From the NCBI GenBank assembly GCA_902781745.1, contig CACZKM010000011.1:1-64000 (forward strand): DNA of 64,000 nucleotides, in the 5' to 3' direction. The stretch comes from Oscillospiraceae bacterium. GTDB taxonomy: Bacteria > Bacillota > Clostridia > Oscillospirales > Oscillospiraceae. Below, one piece after another: positions 50,376 to 58,279 of this stretch; the stretch's first letter is position 1, and every line of letters starts with the position of its first letter. The notes beneath the pieces are model-generated. The model searched no databases, was not told the origin of the DNA, and saw only the letters and a list, made by a program, of their open reading frames with translations. Both the position numbers and the translations under genes were made by a program.

Positions 50376-50435
50376 AGTCTTTTTTCTCCTTACTCTTTAC
50401 ACGAACGATAGGGGTTTCTTTTCTCTTGCCTCGGG

Positions 50436-50549
50436 TTGGAGCGTATCCATCCGTCTCCGAATGGACGTGGAACGCATGGATACGTTCCAAAACGCGCCGC
50501 GGGGAGAAGGACTGTGGCGGGAGCACGAAAAGGCACTCCCGCCACCAGT
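50436..50549 (-). other. Two strong hairpins in the livK-livH gap
   Basis: One stem pairs 50436-50450 with 50476-50490 (15 bp, one mismatch; arms read TTGGAGCGTATCCAT and ATGGATACGTTCCAA). The other pairs GTGGCGGGAG (50514-50523) with CTCCCGCCAC (50536-50545). Neither is followed by a T-run on the minus strand. They fit partial attenuation, or protection of the livK mRNA 3' end after processing, so the binding protein is made in excess. Confidence 0.6.
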
Positions 50550-50595
50550 CTTACTTCTTACAATACGGCTGTACGGGGGGGTCGTCCCTGTACGA

Positions 50596-51825
50596 TCACT
50601 CGGCAACGCTCTGGACCTTCACGAAGTCCCAGACATTGTCGCTGGTGTTGGCCTGCTTGACGAAGGCGGTGTCGCGGATGGCGTCACCGATGTCATTGAA
50701 GGCGATCTCGCCGGACACGCCGGTGTAGGTCACGCCGGGCAGCGCGGCCAGAACGTCGGCAGGATCGGCGGAGCCGGCGGCCTTCAGGGCCTCCAGAGCC
50801 ACATAGTAGGCGTCATAGCCCATGACGGACACAGCAGCGATCATGTCGTCGCCGCCGTTGTTGGCCAGGTTGGTGGAGTCGCCGTTGATCCAGTCCTTGA
50901 AGCCGTTCTCGAAGTCCACATCGCCGCCCTCAGCATAGAAGGTGGTGACATAGACGGTGACGTCCTTGCCCTGGGTGGCGGCCAGAACCACGTTGGAGTC
51001 CCAGGTGTCGCCGGCCAGCAGAGGCATGGTGATGCCCTGGGCGGCAGCCTGGTCCACGATCATCTGCGCATAGCTGATGGAGGTGGGGGCGAAGATGACC
51101 TCAGCGCCCTGGTTCTTGGCGTTGGACAGGTAGGAGTTGAAGTCGGAGTTGCCTTCGGGGAAGGAGTCGGTGATGACGGTCATGCCCAGGCCCTCGGCAG
51201 CCTGCTTGAAGTAGTTGATCAGGCCCTGGTCATAGTCGTTGCCCAACTGGCCCAGGCAGTAGACGGTGGAAGCGCCCAGCTCGTCCTTGGCGAAGTTGGC
51301 CAGAACGGTGCCCTGGAAGGGATCCAGGAAGCAGATGCGGAAGTAGTGGCTGTTGCCGTCGGTGACCTGGGGATTGGTGCAGGTGACGCCGATGGCGGGG
51401 ATGCCGGCGGCGCCGAAGGTGTCGGAAGCGGCAATGGACACGCCGGAGCCGTAGGAGCCCAGAATAACGGAGGGGCCCTTGGCGATCAGCGTGCTGGCAG
51501 CGGAGACGGCCTTATCGTTGGAGGACTCGTTGTCCGCCACTTCCAGCTTCACGTTGTAGGTGGTGCCGTTGATGTCCACGGTGGGGGTGATGGAGTTGGC
51601 ATACTGCATGCCAAGGGTCTCCTGCTTGCCGCCGGCGCCGTTGTCGCCGGACAGGGGCTCGTAGACGCCGATGACGATGGTGTCGCCGGAGGCGGCGGTT
51701 TCAGTGGCCTCGGTGGCTTCCGTGGTCTCGGTCTCTTCGGTCTCAGCGGGCTCGGCGGGTGTGCCGCAGGCAGCCAGGGCAAACACCATCAGGCCCGCCA
51801 GGAGAAGTGCGAGGATCTTCTTCAT
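50596..51825 (-). CDS. livK: Branched-chain amino-acid substrate-binding lipoprotein LivK/LivJ
   Basis: The 409-aa lipoprotein (lipobox ALAAC, C20) has an acidic Glu/Thr-rich linker (about 24-46) followed by a type I periplasmic-binding fold: IVIGVYEPLSGDNGAGG, ADNESSNDKAVSAASTLIA, GIPAIGVTCTNPQVTD. It captures Leu/Ile/Val or a related amino acid outside the membrane. AATAAGGAGGTTATTACTT precedes the ATG. First gene of the operon, with its own promoter and a 5' hairpin. Confidence 0.95.
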   Translation of the reverse strand: MKKILALLLAGLMVFALAACGTPAEPAETEETETTEATEATETAASGDTIVIGVYEPLSGDNGAGGKQETLGMQYANSITPTVDINGTTYNVKLEVADNESSNDKAVSAASTLIAKGPSVILGSYGSGVSIAASDTFGAAGIPAIGVTCTNPQVTDGNSHYFRICFLDPFQGTVLANFAKDELGASTVYCLGQLGNDYDQGLINYFKQAAEGLGMTVITDSFPEGNSDFNSYLSNAKNQGAEVIFAPTSISYAQMIVDQAAAQGITMPLLAGDTWDSNVVLAATQGKDVTVYVTTFYAEGGDVDFENGFKDWINGDSTNLANNGGDDMIAAVSVMGYDAYYVALEALKAAGSADPADVLAALPGVTYTGVSGEIAFNDIGDAIRDTAFVKQANTSDNVWDFVKVQSVAE

Positions 51826-51847
51826 AAGTAATAACCTCCTTATTATT

Positions 51848-51889
51848 TTGCCGGCGTCCGCGCAGAGCGGACGGATGTACGTCCGGCAA
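51848..51889 (-). other. Nested stem-loop at the 5' end of the livK mRNA
   Basis: TTGCCGG (51848-51854) pairs with CCGGCAA (51883-51889), and inside it CGTCCGC pairs with GCGGACG (51855-51873). The predicted transcript starts near 51893, so the fold would sit at the very 5' end, upstream of the ribosome site. Such structures are known to block 5' mRNA decay. Confidence 0.6.
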
Positions 51890-51899
51890 TTACCTCTAT

Positions 51900-51928
51900 A
51901 GTTTACTATAAATTGCTTCTTTTTGCAA
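51900..51928 (-). promoter_or_regulatory. Promoter of the liv operon
   Basis: TTGCAA (51923-51928) and TAAACT (51900-51905) on the minus strand, 17-bp spacer. Confidence 0.6.
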
Positions 51929-51962
51929 CGTATTTTTCACATTTTGCCTGGGAACCCCCATG

Positions 51963-52001
51963 AAAAAACGGCACAGGACCGGTTCGGTCCCATGCCGTTT
52001 T
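51963..52001 (-). terminator. Terminator after ridA
   Basis: On the minus strand AAAACGGCA...TGCCGTTTT with inner GGACCGAACCGGTCC pairing, then TT. It starts 13 bp after the ridA stop. Confidence 0.88.
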
Positions 52002-52013
52002 GGAAAGCGCCGC

Positions 52014-52385
52014 TCAGCGGGCGGCCACGACCTCGATCTCCACCAGGCCGTCCTTGGGCAGCTTGGCCACCTGGAAGCAGGAGCGGGCGGGCTTGCTGCT
52101 GACGAAATACTGGCCGTAGATGTCGTTGAAGAGGGCGAAGTCATCCATGCTCTTGAGGTAGCAGGTGGTCTTCACCACGTTTTCCAGGCCCAGTCCGGCA
52201 GCCATCAGGACCGCCTTGACGTTCTCCAGGGCCTGGACGGTCTGGGCGGCCATGTTGTGGGCCAGGTTCCCGGTGTCGGGGATGATGCCAAGCTGGCCGG
52301 AGGTGTAGACGAAGCCATTGGCCTCAATGGCCTGGGAATAGGGGCCAATGGCGGCGGGCGCCTTGTCGGTGTGAATGATCTCCAT
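52014..52385 (-). CDS. ridA: RidA-family enamine/imine deaminase
   Basis: RidA hydrolyses reactive 2-aminoacrylate and similar imines released by PLP enzymes. The 123-aa product has the family core APAAIGPYSQAIEANGFVYT, SGQLGIIPDTGNL and the C-terminal KPARSCFQVAKLPKDGLVEIE with the catalytic Arg in PARS. It lies 45 bp behind a PLP-dependent C-S lyase-type enzyme, a sensible partnership because such enzymes make 2-aminoacrylate. Confidence 0.95.
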   Translation of the reverse strand: MEIIHTDKAPAAIGPYSQAIEANGFVYTSGQLGIIPDTGNLAHNMAAQTVQALENVKAVLMAAGLGLENVVKTTCYLKSMDDFALFNDIYGQYFVSSKPARSCFQVAKLPKDGLVEIEVVAAR

Positions 52386-52430
52386 AGTGCGTTTCCTTCC
52401 TTTCTGGGGTCGTGTATTTTGATCCGGGCT

Positions 52431-53624
52431 TCAGCGGCCCGGCGCGTTCCGAATGCCTTGGACCACCCGGCGGGCAGCCTCTTGAATCGTCTCCCGGGGC
52501 GCCGCCAGGTTCAGGCGGATGTGAGCGCCGGTCTCCCCGTCCTTGGGGTAGAACCAGGAACCGAAATCAGGGGCGATCTGGCAGGTGTCCAGGATGAAGG
52601 GCCGGAGGGCCTCCCGGGAGATCACTTCGCCCAGGTCCAGCCACAGCAAGTAGGTGCCCTCCAGAGGGGAGACGGTCACGGGATAGGGGGCCAGGGTCTC
52701 CCGAAGAAGGGCCTCGTTCTCTTTGATCTGCTCGATCAGCGCCTCCAGCCAGGCCTCGCCTCCCTCGAAGGCGGCGGTGACGGCCACATAGTCCAGGGTA
52801 CTGCATCCGCCGCCTCCCAGAGCCGCCTCGAAGTCGTCGAACCGTTGGCGCAAGTCGGCGTCGGGGAGCATCAGGATGGAGTTCTTCATCCCGGCCAGGT
52901 TGAAGGTCTTGCTGGCGGAGAAGAAGGTGATGGGCTTGCCCTCCCCCTCCCACAGGGATGCGGCGGAGACATGGGTGTGGCCGGGTAAGATGAGGTCGTG
53001 GTGGATCTCGTCGGCAATCACCCGGACCCGGTGCCGCCGGCAGCAGTCCAGCATGGCGGCGAGCTCCTCCCGGGTCCAGACCCGGCCCACGGGGTTGTGG
53101 GGGCTGCAGAGAAGGAAAAAGTCCGGCTTCTCCTTCCGAATGGTCTCCTCAAAGGCGGCCATATCCACCGTGTAAATCCCCCGCTCCTCCCGGAGGGGAC
53201 AACAGACCGTCCTGCGGCCGGTCTTCTCTATGATGCTGTAAAAGGGATAGTACACCGGGGTCAGCAGCAGGATGCCTGCGCCGGGCTCCGTGACGGCCTG
53301 GACCAGGTGGAAGAGGCCGCTGACCACCCCGTTGGTGGTGCGGATCCAGTCCTGCTCCCAGCGGACGCCGTGGCGTGTTTCCTCCCAGGTCAGGATACTG
53401 TCGTAAAACCGCTGGGGGACCTTATAGTAGCCGAAGGCCCCCTGGTCCACCGCCTGATGGAGGGCTTCCCGGACGCACGGAGGCGTCTTGAAGTCCATGT
53501 CCGCCACCCAGAGGGGGAGCAGGTCCTCCCGGCCGAAGGTGTCGGCCAGGGCGTCCCATTTCAGGCTGTCGGTGCCGCTCCGATCCAGGAGGGCGGCTTC
53601 CTGCAAAACGTGATCCATTCTCAT
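52431..53624 (-). CDS. PLP aminotransferase, MalY/PatB cystathionine beta-lyase family
   Basis: The 397-aa fold-type I enzyme carries LPLWVADMDFKTPP (the MalY/PatB start), SPHNPVGRVW, ADEIHHDLIL with the PLP-contacting Asp, and the PLP lysine in FFSASKTFNLAGMKN. The family cleaves cystathionine or cysteine to thiol, pyruvate and ammonia; MalY can also act in regulation. ATG 53624 has GGGAGACT in front; the longer frame passes through the promoter. ridA is directly downstream. Confidence 0.93.
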   Translation of the reverse strand: MRMDHVLQEAALLDRSGTDSLKWDALADTFGREDLLPLWVADMDFKTPPCVREALHQAVDQGAFGYYKVPQRFYDSILTWEETRHGVRWEQDWIRTTNGVVSGLFHLVQAVTEPGAGILLLTPVYYPFYSIIEKTGRRTVCCPLREERGIYTVDMAAFEETIRKEKPDFFLLCSPHNPVGRVWTREELAAMLDCCRRHRVRVIADEIHHDLILPGHTHVSAASLWEGEGKPITFFSASKTFNLAGMKNSILMLPDADLRQRFDDFEAALGGGGCSTLDYVAVTAAFEGGEAWLEALIEQIKENEALLRETLAPYPVTVSPLEGTYLLWLDLGEVISREALRPFILDTCQIAPDFGSWFYPKDGETGAHIRLNLAAPRETIQEAARRVVQGIRNAPGR

Positions 53625-53647
53625 AGTCTCCCGTTGTGGTTTTTCAA

Positions 53648-53676
53648 ATTGTACCCTACCTTTTCCCCGGATGCAA
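53648..53676 (-). promoter_or_regulatory. Promoter of the aminotransferase-ridA operon
   Basis: TTGCAT (53671-53676) and TACAAT (53648-53653) on the minus strand, 17-bp spacer. Confidence 0.6.
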
Positions 53677-53788
53677 GGACCTTTCGCGCCCCCTGCAAAA
53701 CCTTGGATATCAAGCCAAAAGTCCCCCCTCTCCCCTCTTTTGTTTGTTTCAATCTGACGAGAAAACATTGTCAATCTTTTGGTTGCCC

Positions 53789-53817
53789 TTGCCCCCTTTC
53801 CGGACCTGTGCTAGAAT
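53789..53817 (+). promoter_or_regulatory. Promoter of proC
   Basis: TTGCCC (53789-53794) and TAGAAT (53812-53817), 17-bp spacer, 36 bp before the ATG. Confidence 0.55.
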
Positions 53818-53853
53818 ACGGGCAGAAAAACACTCTGTGCAGGAGGGATCGCT

Positions 53854-54654
53854 ATGAAGTATACCTTTGGCCTCATCGGCGCGGGAAATATGGGCGGCGC
53901 CATCGCCCGGGCGGTAAGCCGCTCTCTGAAGGACGGCGCTCTGGTGGACCGGGACCCGGACCGGGCGGCCGCCCTGGCCGCGGACCTGGGCTTTGCCGCT
54001 GTCAGCCAGGAGGAGGCCGCTCTGGAGAGCCGATACCTGTTCCTGGGGGTGAAGCCCCATCTGGCGGCAGGGGTCCTGGCGGAGCTGGCCCCGGTGCTGG
54101 CCCGGCGGGCGGCCCCTCCGGTGCTGGTGTCCATGGCCGCCGGGGTCACCACCGGGCAACTGAGCGCCTGGGCGGGCCCCGAGGTCCCCGTCATCCGCAT
54201 CATGCCCAACACGCCGGTGGCCGTGGGCCAGGGGGTGGTCCTCTACAGCAAGAACGAGAAGGTGACCCCCGACCTGGAGGAGGGGTTCCGGGCTGTCATG
54301 GAAAAGGCCGGGGGGCTTTTCCCCATCGACGAGGCCATCATCGACGCGGGCACGGCGGTGTCCGGCTGCGGCCCCGCCTTCGCCTATCTGATGCTGGACG
54401 CCATGGCCGACGGCGGCGTGGCCTGCGGCCTTCCCCGGGGGGACGCGGTGCAATTCGCCGCCCAGACCCTGATGGGCGCGGCCCAGATGGTCCTGGAGAC
54501 GGGCAAACACCCCGCCCAACTGAAAAACGAGGTGTGCAGCCCCGGCGGCAGCACCATCCAGGGCGTCCGGATGCTGGAGCAGCGGGGCGTCCCGGCGGCG
54601 CTGATGGACGCGGTCATCGTGTCCTATGAGAAGAGCGCCGCCCTGGGAAAGTAA
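53854..54654 (+). CDS. proC: Pyrroline-5-carboxylate reductase
   Basis: Last step of proline synthesis. The 266-aa product has the NADPH site FGLIGAGNMGGAIARAV, LGVKPHLAAGVLAEL, IRIMPNTPVAVGQGV and the C-terminal SGCGPAFAYLMLDAMADGG plus EVCSPGGSTIQGVRMLE signature. AGGAGGGATCGCT precedes the ATG. It is monocistronic with its own promoter and terminator. Confidence 0.97.
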   Translation: MKYTFGLIGAGNMGGAIARAVSRSLKDGALVDRDPDRAAALAADLGFAAVSQEEAALESRYLFLGVKPHLAAGVLAELAPVLARRAAPPVLVSMAAGVTTGQLSAWAGPEVPVIRIMPNTPVAVGQGVVLYSKNEKVTPDLEEGFRAVMEKAGGLFPIDEAIIDAGTAVSGCGPAFAYLMLDAMADGGVACGLPRGDAVQFAAQTLMGAAQMVLETGKHPAQLKNEVCSPGGSTIQGVRMLEQRGVPAALMDAVIVSYEKSAALGK

Positions 54655-54664
54655 AAAGGAAACA

Positions 54665-54706
54665 GGACATAACAAAGGCCGGCAAATGCCGGCCTTTGTT
54701 ATGTCC
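54665..54706. terminator. Bidirectional terminator between proC and the AraC gene
   Basis: A perfect 20-bp-stem palindrome: GGACATAACAAAGGCCGGCA, AA, then its reverse complement. Confidence 0.88.
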
Positions 54707-54714
54707 AAATCAGT

Positions 54715-55635
54715 TCAGTCCGGGCTGAAGCGCTCCCGAATCGCGTCGCCGCCCTCCTTCTTTTCGTTCACCGCGATCCATATCTCACAGTAGTAATTCG
54801 GATCGTCGATGTTCTGAGAGGGATAGACCTCCAGCTCCGCGCCGCTGCCGTACTGGTACCGGGCGCTCTGGGGGAAGAACTCCGTGACGATCTTGTGGTA
54901 GGTGTCCTGGAAGGACTTGGGCATCCTCCCCCTGCAGGGAAACACCGCGTAGGTATAGGCAGGGATGGTCACGATCTCCAGATCTTCGTCCTCCATGGGC
55001 CTGCCGTCGTACTCCACGCCGATGCCGTAGGGGAATTGGTTCCCGTCCAGCTCTGCGGAAAAGCAGATGCCCAGCAGGCCCTTCAGCTTTGGCTCCTTGG
55101 GGAAATACCCGACGATGCGGCCCATGGAGCCGTCTTTTCCGCATTCGTTCCAGAACTCGGTGATATCCTCGATGCCTCTGGCGTTCTCCGGCTTCGTTAC
55201 CTGCCGGCGCTTGCAGACCACCTGAACGGGGCCCGGTTTTTCGATCCTGTACTCCATTTTACTGCCTCCTGTCAGAATGAGCTTCACAGACAGGGGGGTG
55301 AAGGTCCGGACCTGACCGCCCCGCTTGGCCTCTGTGGGCGTAACGCCGTGGAAGCGTGCGAAGGCACGGGAGAAGCTCTCCGGGGTGTCGTAGCCGTACC
55401 GCAGAGCCACGTCGATGATCTTCTCCCTGCCACGGGTCAGGTCCTCCGCCGCCAGGGACAGCCGCCGCATCCGGATGTAGTCCCCCAGGGTGAATCCACA
55501 GAGGAAGCGGAAGCGCCGCTGGAAGTGGAAGGAGGAGGAATACGCCTGCTGCGCCACCGCCTCGTAGTCGATCTCCTCCAGCAGATGGGCCTCGGTGTAG
55601 TCGATGGCCTTCTGTATCCCTGTGATCCAGTCCAT
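54715..55635 (-). CDS. AraC-family regulator with GyrI-like effector domain
   Basis: The 306-aa product has two AraC helix-turn-helix units in its first 110 residues (AVAQQAYSSSFHFQRRFRFL and IDVALRYGYDTPESFSRAFA) and a GyrI-like small-molecule domain from about 125 to 300 (VVCKRRQ ... GIGVEYDG ... YAVFPCRGRMPKSFQDTY). This layout is that of Rob/SoxS-like drug-sensing regulators. The second ATG (55635) is chosen: AGGAGG is 8 bases upstream, whereas the first ATG touches it. No target gene is obvious; the PAP2 gene upstream is in the same direction. Confidence 0.9.
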   Translation of the reverse strand: MDWITGIQKAIDYTEAHLLEEIDYEAVAQQAYSSSFHFQRRFRFLCGFTLGDYIRMRRLSLAAEDLTRGREKIIDVALRYGYDTPESFSRAFARFHGVTPTEAKRGGQVRTFTPLSVKLILTGGSKMEYRIEKPGPVQVVCKRRQVTKPENARGIEDITEFWNECGKDGSMGRIVGYFPKEPKLKGLLGICFSAELDGNQFPYGIGVEYDGRPMEDEDLEIVTIPAYTYAVFPCRGRMPKSFQDTYHKIVTEFFPQSARYQYGSGAELEVYPSQNIDDPNYYCEIWIAVNEKKEGGDAIRERFSPD

Positions 55636-55687
55636 GGTCATCCCCTCCTGTTCTGTGAGACCAGTCTACCAGAGGGCAGGCCCCGTT

Positions 55688-56266
55688 TCATGACTCTGTA
55701 TGCGTTTGGGTGTCAGCCTTCTCCATCTGCATTCCCCGCCGGGCCGCGAGCTTCCGCCAGAGCCCCACCGCCAGAAATCCGCAGAGAGTCCCCAACAGCA
55801 CACCGGCCAGCACATCGGTGGGATAGTGAACATAGAGATACAGCCGGGACAGCGCGATCAGGACCGCCGCGATCAAGGCCGGCCAACGGAGCGGGTGCTT
55901 GTTGCAAAACAGCACCGTGACCACGGCAAAGGAAGCCGCGCTGTGTCCAGAGGGGAACGAGGGGTCGTCCGGCAGGGCCACCAGAAGCTGGTCGATCCCT
56001 GCCAGCTCAAAGGGACGGATCCGCCCCACCAGGTTTTTCACCAGCAGGTTGCAGAGGACCACATGCAGGATCAGCGCCAGCGCCGCCTGGGCCCCCACCA
56101 GCCGTTCCTTCGGCAGGATAAGCAGCACCAGCGCCAGTATGATCCACAGGATCCCGCCATCCCCCAACCGTGTGATCCAGGGGACCACAGCATCCAGCCA
56201 GGGGGTATGGCAGTGAAGGGCGATCCAGTCAAGGATCGTCAGTTCCGCACTCGACAGCGCCAGCAT
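55688..56266 (-). CDS. PAP2-family phosphatase
   Basis: The 192-aa membrane protein has five to six helices and the three phosphatase motifs: KNLVGRIRP (KxxxxxxRP), PSGH in DPSFPSGHSAASF, and SRLYLYVHYPTDV (SRxxxxxHxxxD). It may remove phosphate from undecaprenyl pyrophosphate or other lipid phosphates. The ribosome site on the minus strand is AAGGAGGCGCTG, upstream of MLALSS. It has its own promoter. Confidence 0.92.
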   Translation of the reverse strand: MLALSSAELTILDWIALHCHTPWLDAVVPWITRLGDGGILWIILALVLLILPKERLVGAQAALALILHVVLCNLLVKNLVGRIRPFELAGIDQLLVALPDDPSFPSGHSAASFAVVTVLFCNKHPLRWPALIAAVLIALSRLYLYVHYPTDVLAGVLLGTLCGFLAVGLWRKLAARRGMQMEKADTQTHTES

Positions 56267-56299
56267 AAGACAGCGCCTCCTTCCCGTTCGTGTCCTGTC

Positions 56300-56328
56300 A
56301 TTTTAGCACGGTACGGGCGGCAGGTCAA
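56300..56328 (-). promoter_or_regulatory. Promoter of the PAP2 gene
   Basis: TTGACC (56323-56328) and TAAAAT (56300-56305) on the minus strand, 17-bp spacer. The -35 box overlaps the stop codon of the upstream ATPase gene. Confidence 0.65.
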
Positions 56329-57404
56329 TCGGGTACGTCCGGCAGAGCCAGGATCTCCCGGGTCAGGCGGTCGGTGAGGTCCTGGCAGAGAGAGAAGTCC
56401 ACATGGGGATGGTACAGGTCCTCCAGCTCGTCGTGGCGGGCCTTGGCCTGGGCCAGGAATCCGATCCCCTCCTCCACCAGCTCCTCCGCCACCCGGAGGG
56501 ACAGCCGGAGAAAGCCTCTCCCCTCCCGCCATGTTTCCTTGTCCACCAGACTTTCGGTGCGGATGGTCCGGCAGTCCAGCCCTGAAACAGGTCCGGTGAG
56601 AAAGGCCGCCTTCCGCTCCGGCACCAGAAGGTGGGCCAGGCGCTCGGGGCGCATGGGGTCCGGGCAGGCCACCACGTCGCAGCCCCGGTCCAGGAAGCCG
56701 GCCTCCAGCTCCCGGAGGAGAAGATCCGCCAGGCCGCAGTCGTCCCGGATCTGATAGCCGTGGTCACACAGGGCGGAGACGGTATCCTCCAGCAGGAGAC
56801 TTCCTTTACAGGTCAGTCCGCCCAGGAACCGGCGGGATACCCTTCCCCGGCCCGGACGGTCCCCGCCGGCCTCCCGCTGGAGCAGGGCTGCCGCCCGCTT
56901 CTTTGTCTTTTCCGCCGCGCCCTCGGTGTGGAGGGGAGCCCGCCCCCGGCGCAGGCTCTCCGCCGCCGCCTGGAACCGCCGGTAGGCCTGGGGATAGCAG
57001 ACCTGGTAAGCCCGGGCGGCGGCGACGATCTTCTCCCGCAGGGGAAACAGAGCTTTGCGGTCATAGCCCGCCCCCAGGTCTACATAGTGCCCTGTGGCGC
57101 CGGGATAGGCGGGGTCGATCCGGTGGGGGGCGGTGCCGTCCACCATGGCCGCGCCCTTGCCGGGGATGGAAATGCCGTCCAGGGAGTCCGGGTCCCCGGA
57201 GCAGCGGATGTACTCCACGGCGTATCCCTGGGCCTCCAGGCTCCGGGCGATGCCGGCCATGAGGGTCGACTTGCCGCAGCCCGCGCCGCCCTTGATGGCG
57301 TAAAAGGCCTGGGCCCGGCTCTGGTCGATCCATTGCGCATAGAGAGATGCGAAGCCCTGGGCGGAATTGGCCCCCAGAAAGTAAGTGATGGGATGGTCCT
57401 TCAT
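56325..57404 (-). CDS. P-loop ATPase of the PRK06851 type, function unknown
   Basis: The 359-aa product has Walker A GGAGCGKSTLMAGIA near residue 39 and an unusual layout with a second nucleotide-handling half. Residues 1-35 read MKDHPITYFLGANSAQGFAS, then IKGGAGCGKST; the C-terminal part contains LDCRTIRTESLVDKETW and a helical end (LVEEGIGFLAQAKARHDELE). I recall this as the PRK06851 group found in sporulating Clostridia and Bacilli; no role is established to my knowledge. ATG 57404 has ACAGGAGGACG upstream. It follows the DUF6514-like gene by 57 bp. Confidence 0.65.
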   Translation of the reverse strand: MKDHPITYFLGANSAQGFASLYAQWIDQSRAQAFYAIKGGAGCGKSTLMAGIARSLEAQGYAVEYIRCSGDPDSLDGISIPGKGAAMVDGTAPHRIDPAYPGATGHYVDLGAGYDRKALFPLREKIVAAARAYQVCYPQAYRRFQAAAESLRRGRAPLHTEGAAEKTKKRAAALLQREAGGDRPGRGRVSRRFLGGLTCKGSLLLEDTVSALCDHGYQIRDDCGLADLLLRELEAGFLDRGCDVVACPDPMRPERLAHLLVPERKAAFLTGPVSGLDCRTIRTESLVDKETWREGRGFLRLSLRVAEELVEEGIGFLAQAKARHDELEDLYHPHVDFSLCQDLTDRLTREILALPDVPD

Positions 57405-57461
57405 ACAGCGTCCTCCTGTCGTATGAGATCGCACCATCCTATGCGCCTGCCTTGTCCCCCG

Positions 57462-57734
57462 TCACAGCAGCCAGTCGGACACCACATCCGCCAGGGCGCA
57501 GGGGGTGACGCCGCAGCGAAGCAGGGTGTCCGCCAAGGTCTCGATCTTCCCCGGGAGCAGGGTCAGGTCTTGGACCTCTGCCGCCTCCCCGGTCTCCTCC
57601 AGAGTGAGCCGGACGCCGTAGCTCTCAGCGCTTACCGGCGGCGGGCAGGTCCGGGCCAGGACGGTACAGCGGCAGGTCAGGGGGCGGCTGTCCTCCCCCG
57701 TCAGGCGGGTCGCGCCCCAGTCGATCTCTCGCAT
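57462..57734 (-). CDS. DUF6514-like small protein
   Basis: The 90-aa product has a beta-rich N-terminal part (RPLTCRCTVLA, SYGVRLTLEE) and a C-terminal helix VTPCALADVVSDWLL, which I associate with DUF6514 of Oscillospiraceae. It contains four Cys (C22, C30, C74, C79) without a clear metal pattern. AAGGAGGCGAACACG precedes the ATG. It leads a two-gene unit with the P-loop ATPase. The family name is from memory. Confidence 0.55.
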   Translation of the reverse strand: MREIDWGATRLTGEDSRPLTCRCTVLARTCPPPVSAESYGVRLTLEETGEAAEVQDLTLLPGKIETLADTLLRCGVTPCALADVVSDWLL

Positions 57735-57955
57735 CGTGTTCGCCTCCTTGGTTTTGTTTCTATTTGTAACTTTTTGTAGCTTTATTTTAACCTTTCAGAG
57801 AGAGGATGCAAGAGAATTCGTTCGACAAAGTTCGGCAGGGTTCCGGGGAATGCGACAGGATTCCGGGAATTTCCGGCGGGTTTGACAGGGTGGGGCGCTC
57901 CGGTGTCGAAGGGTTTTTGCAAAAAGAACCGGCATTGTGCCGGCTCTTTGGGGGG
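57735..57955. other. Intergenic stretch with imperfect direct repeats and a hairpin
   Basis: Just past the DUF6514 promoter area, short imperfect repeats of the form GACAGGATTCCGGG run from about 57826 to 57895. A hairpin AAAGAACCGGCA / TGCCGGCTCTTT (57923-57949) lies beyond the tRNA terminator on the minus strand and may be a second terminator. No gene is credible. Confidence 0.4.
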
Positions 57956-58000
57956 AAAAACAAACTGAGCGCCCAGGCTGTATGCCAGAGCGCTCAGTTT
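57956..58000 (-). terminator. tRNA-Leu terminator
   Basis: On the minus strand AAACTGAGCGC...GCGCTCAGTTT directly follows the CCA end, then GTTTTT. Confidence 0.9.
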
Positions 58001-58083
58001 GGTGCGGATGACGGGACTTGAACCCGTACGTCATGGACACACGCCCCTCAAACGTGCCTGTCTACCAGTTCCAGCACATCCGC
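58000..58083 (-). tRNA. tRNA-Leu (anticodon GAG)
   Basis: The 84-nt minus-strand gene folds as a class II tRNA: acceptor GCGGATG / CATCCGC, D-arm with GGAACTGGTAGACAGGC, anticodon stem CACGT / GCGTG with loop TTGAGGG giving anticodon GAG, a long variable arm (TGTCCATGACG), and T-arm ACGGGTTCAAGTCCCGT. The CCA end is coded. It reads CUC Leu codons, which fits the strong GC bias of this genome. Confidence 0.96.
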
Positions 58084-58101
58084 AAATCAAGTTGCTAGGA
58101 T

Positions 58102-58130
58102 AGTATAGTCCATACTGGCCATTTTGTCAA
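58102..58130 (-). promoter_or_regulatory. Promoter of tRNA-Leu
   Basis: TTGACA (58125-58130) and TATACT (58102-58107) on the minus strand with a 17-bp spacer, 19 bp upstream of the tRNA. Confidence 0.82.
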
Positions 58131-58183
58131 TCCTTTTTTTCAGGACATTGAAAGATTCCCGGCGGAAAAACTGTTTCTGCATC

Positions 58184-58227
58184 TTGCAATCCTGGCAATT
58201 ATTCGGTACACTAGACTTACTTATAAT
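58184..58227 (+). promoter_or_regulatory. Candidate promoter of the SLH-transpeptidase gene
   Basis: TTGCAA (58184-58189) with TACACT 17 bp on (58207-58212); a perfect TATAAT lies at 58222-58227 but lacks a good -35 box. The two readings cannot be separated here. Confidence 0.35.
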
Positions 58228-58279
58228 AGAATCGGATCGGTCCCCCCGTCCGGGCGGGACCTTGAGAGGAAGGATCTCT

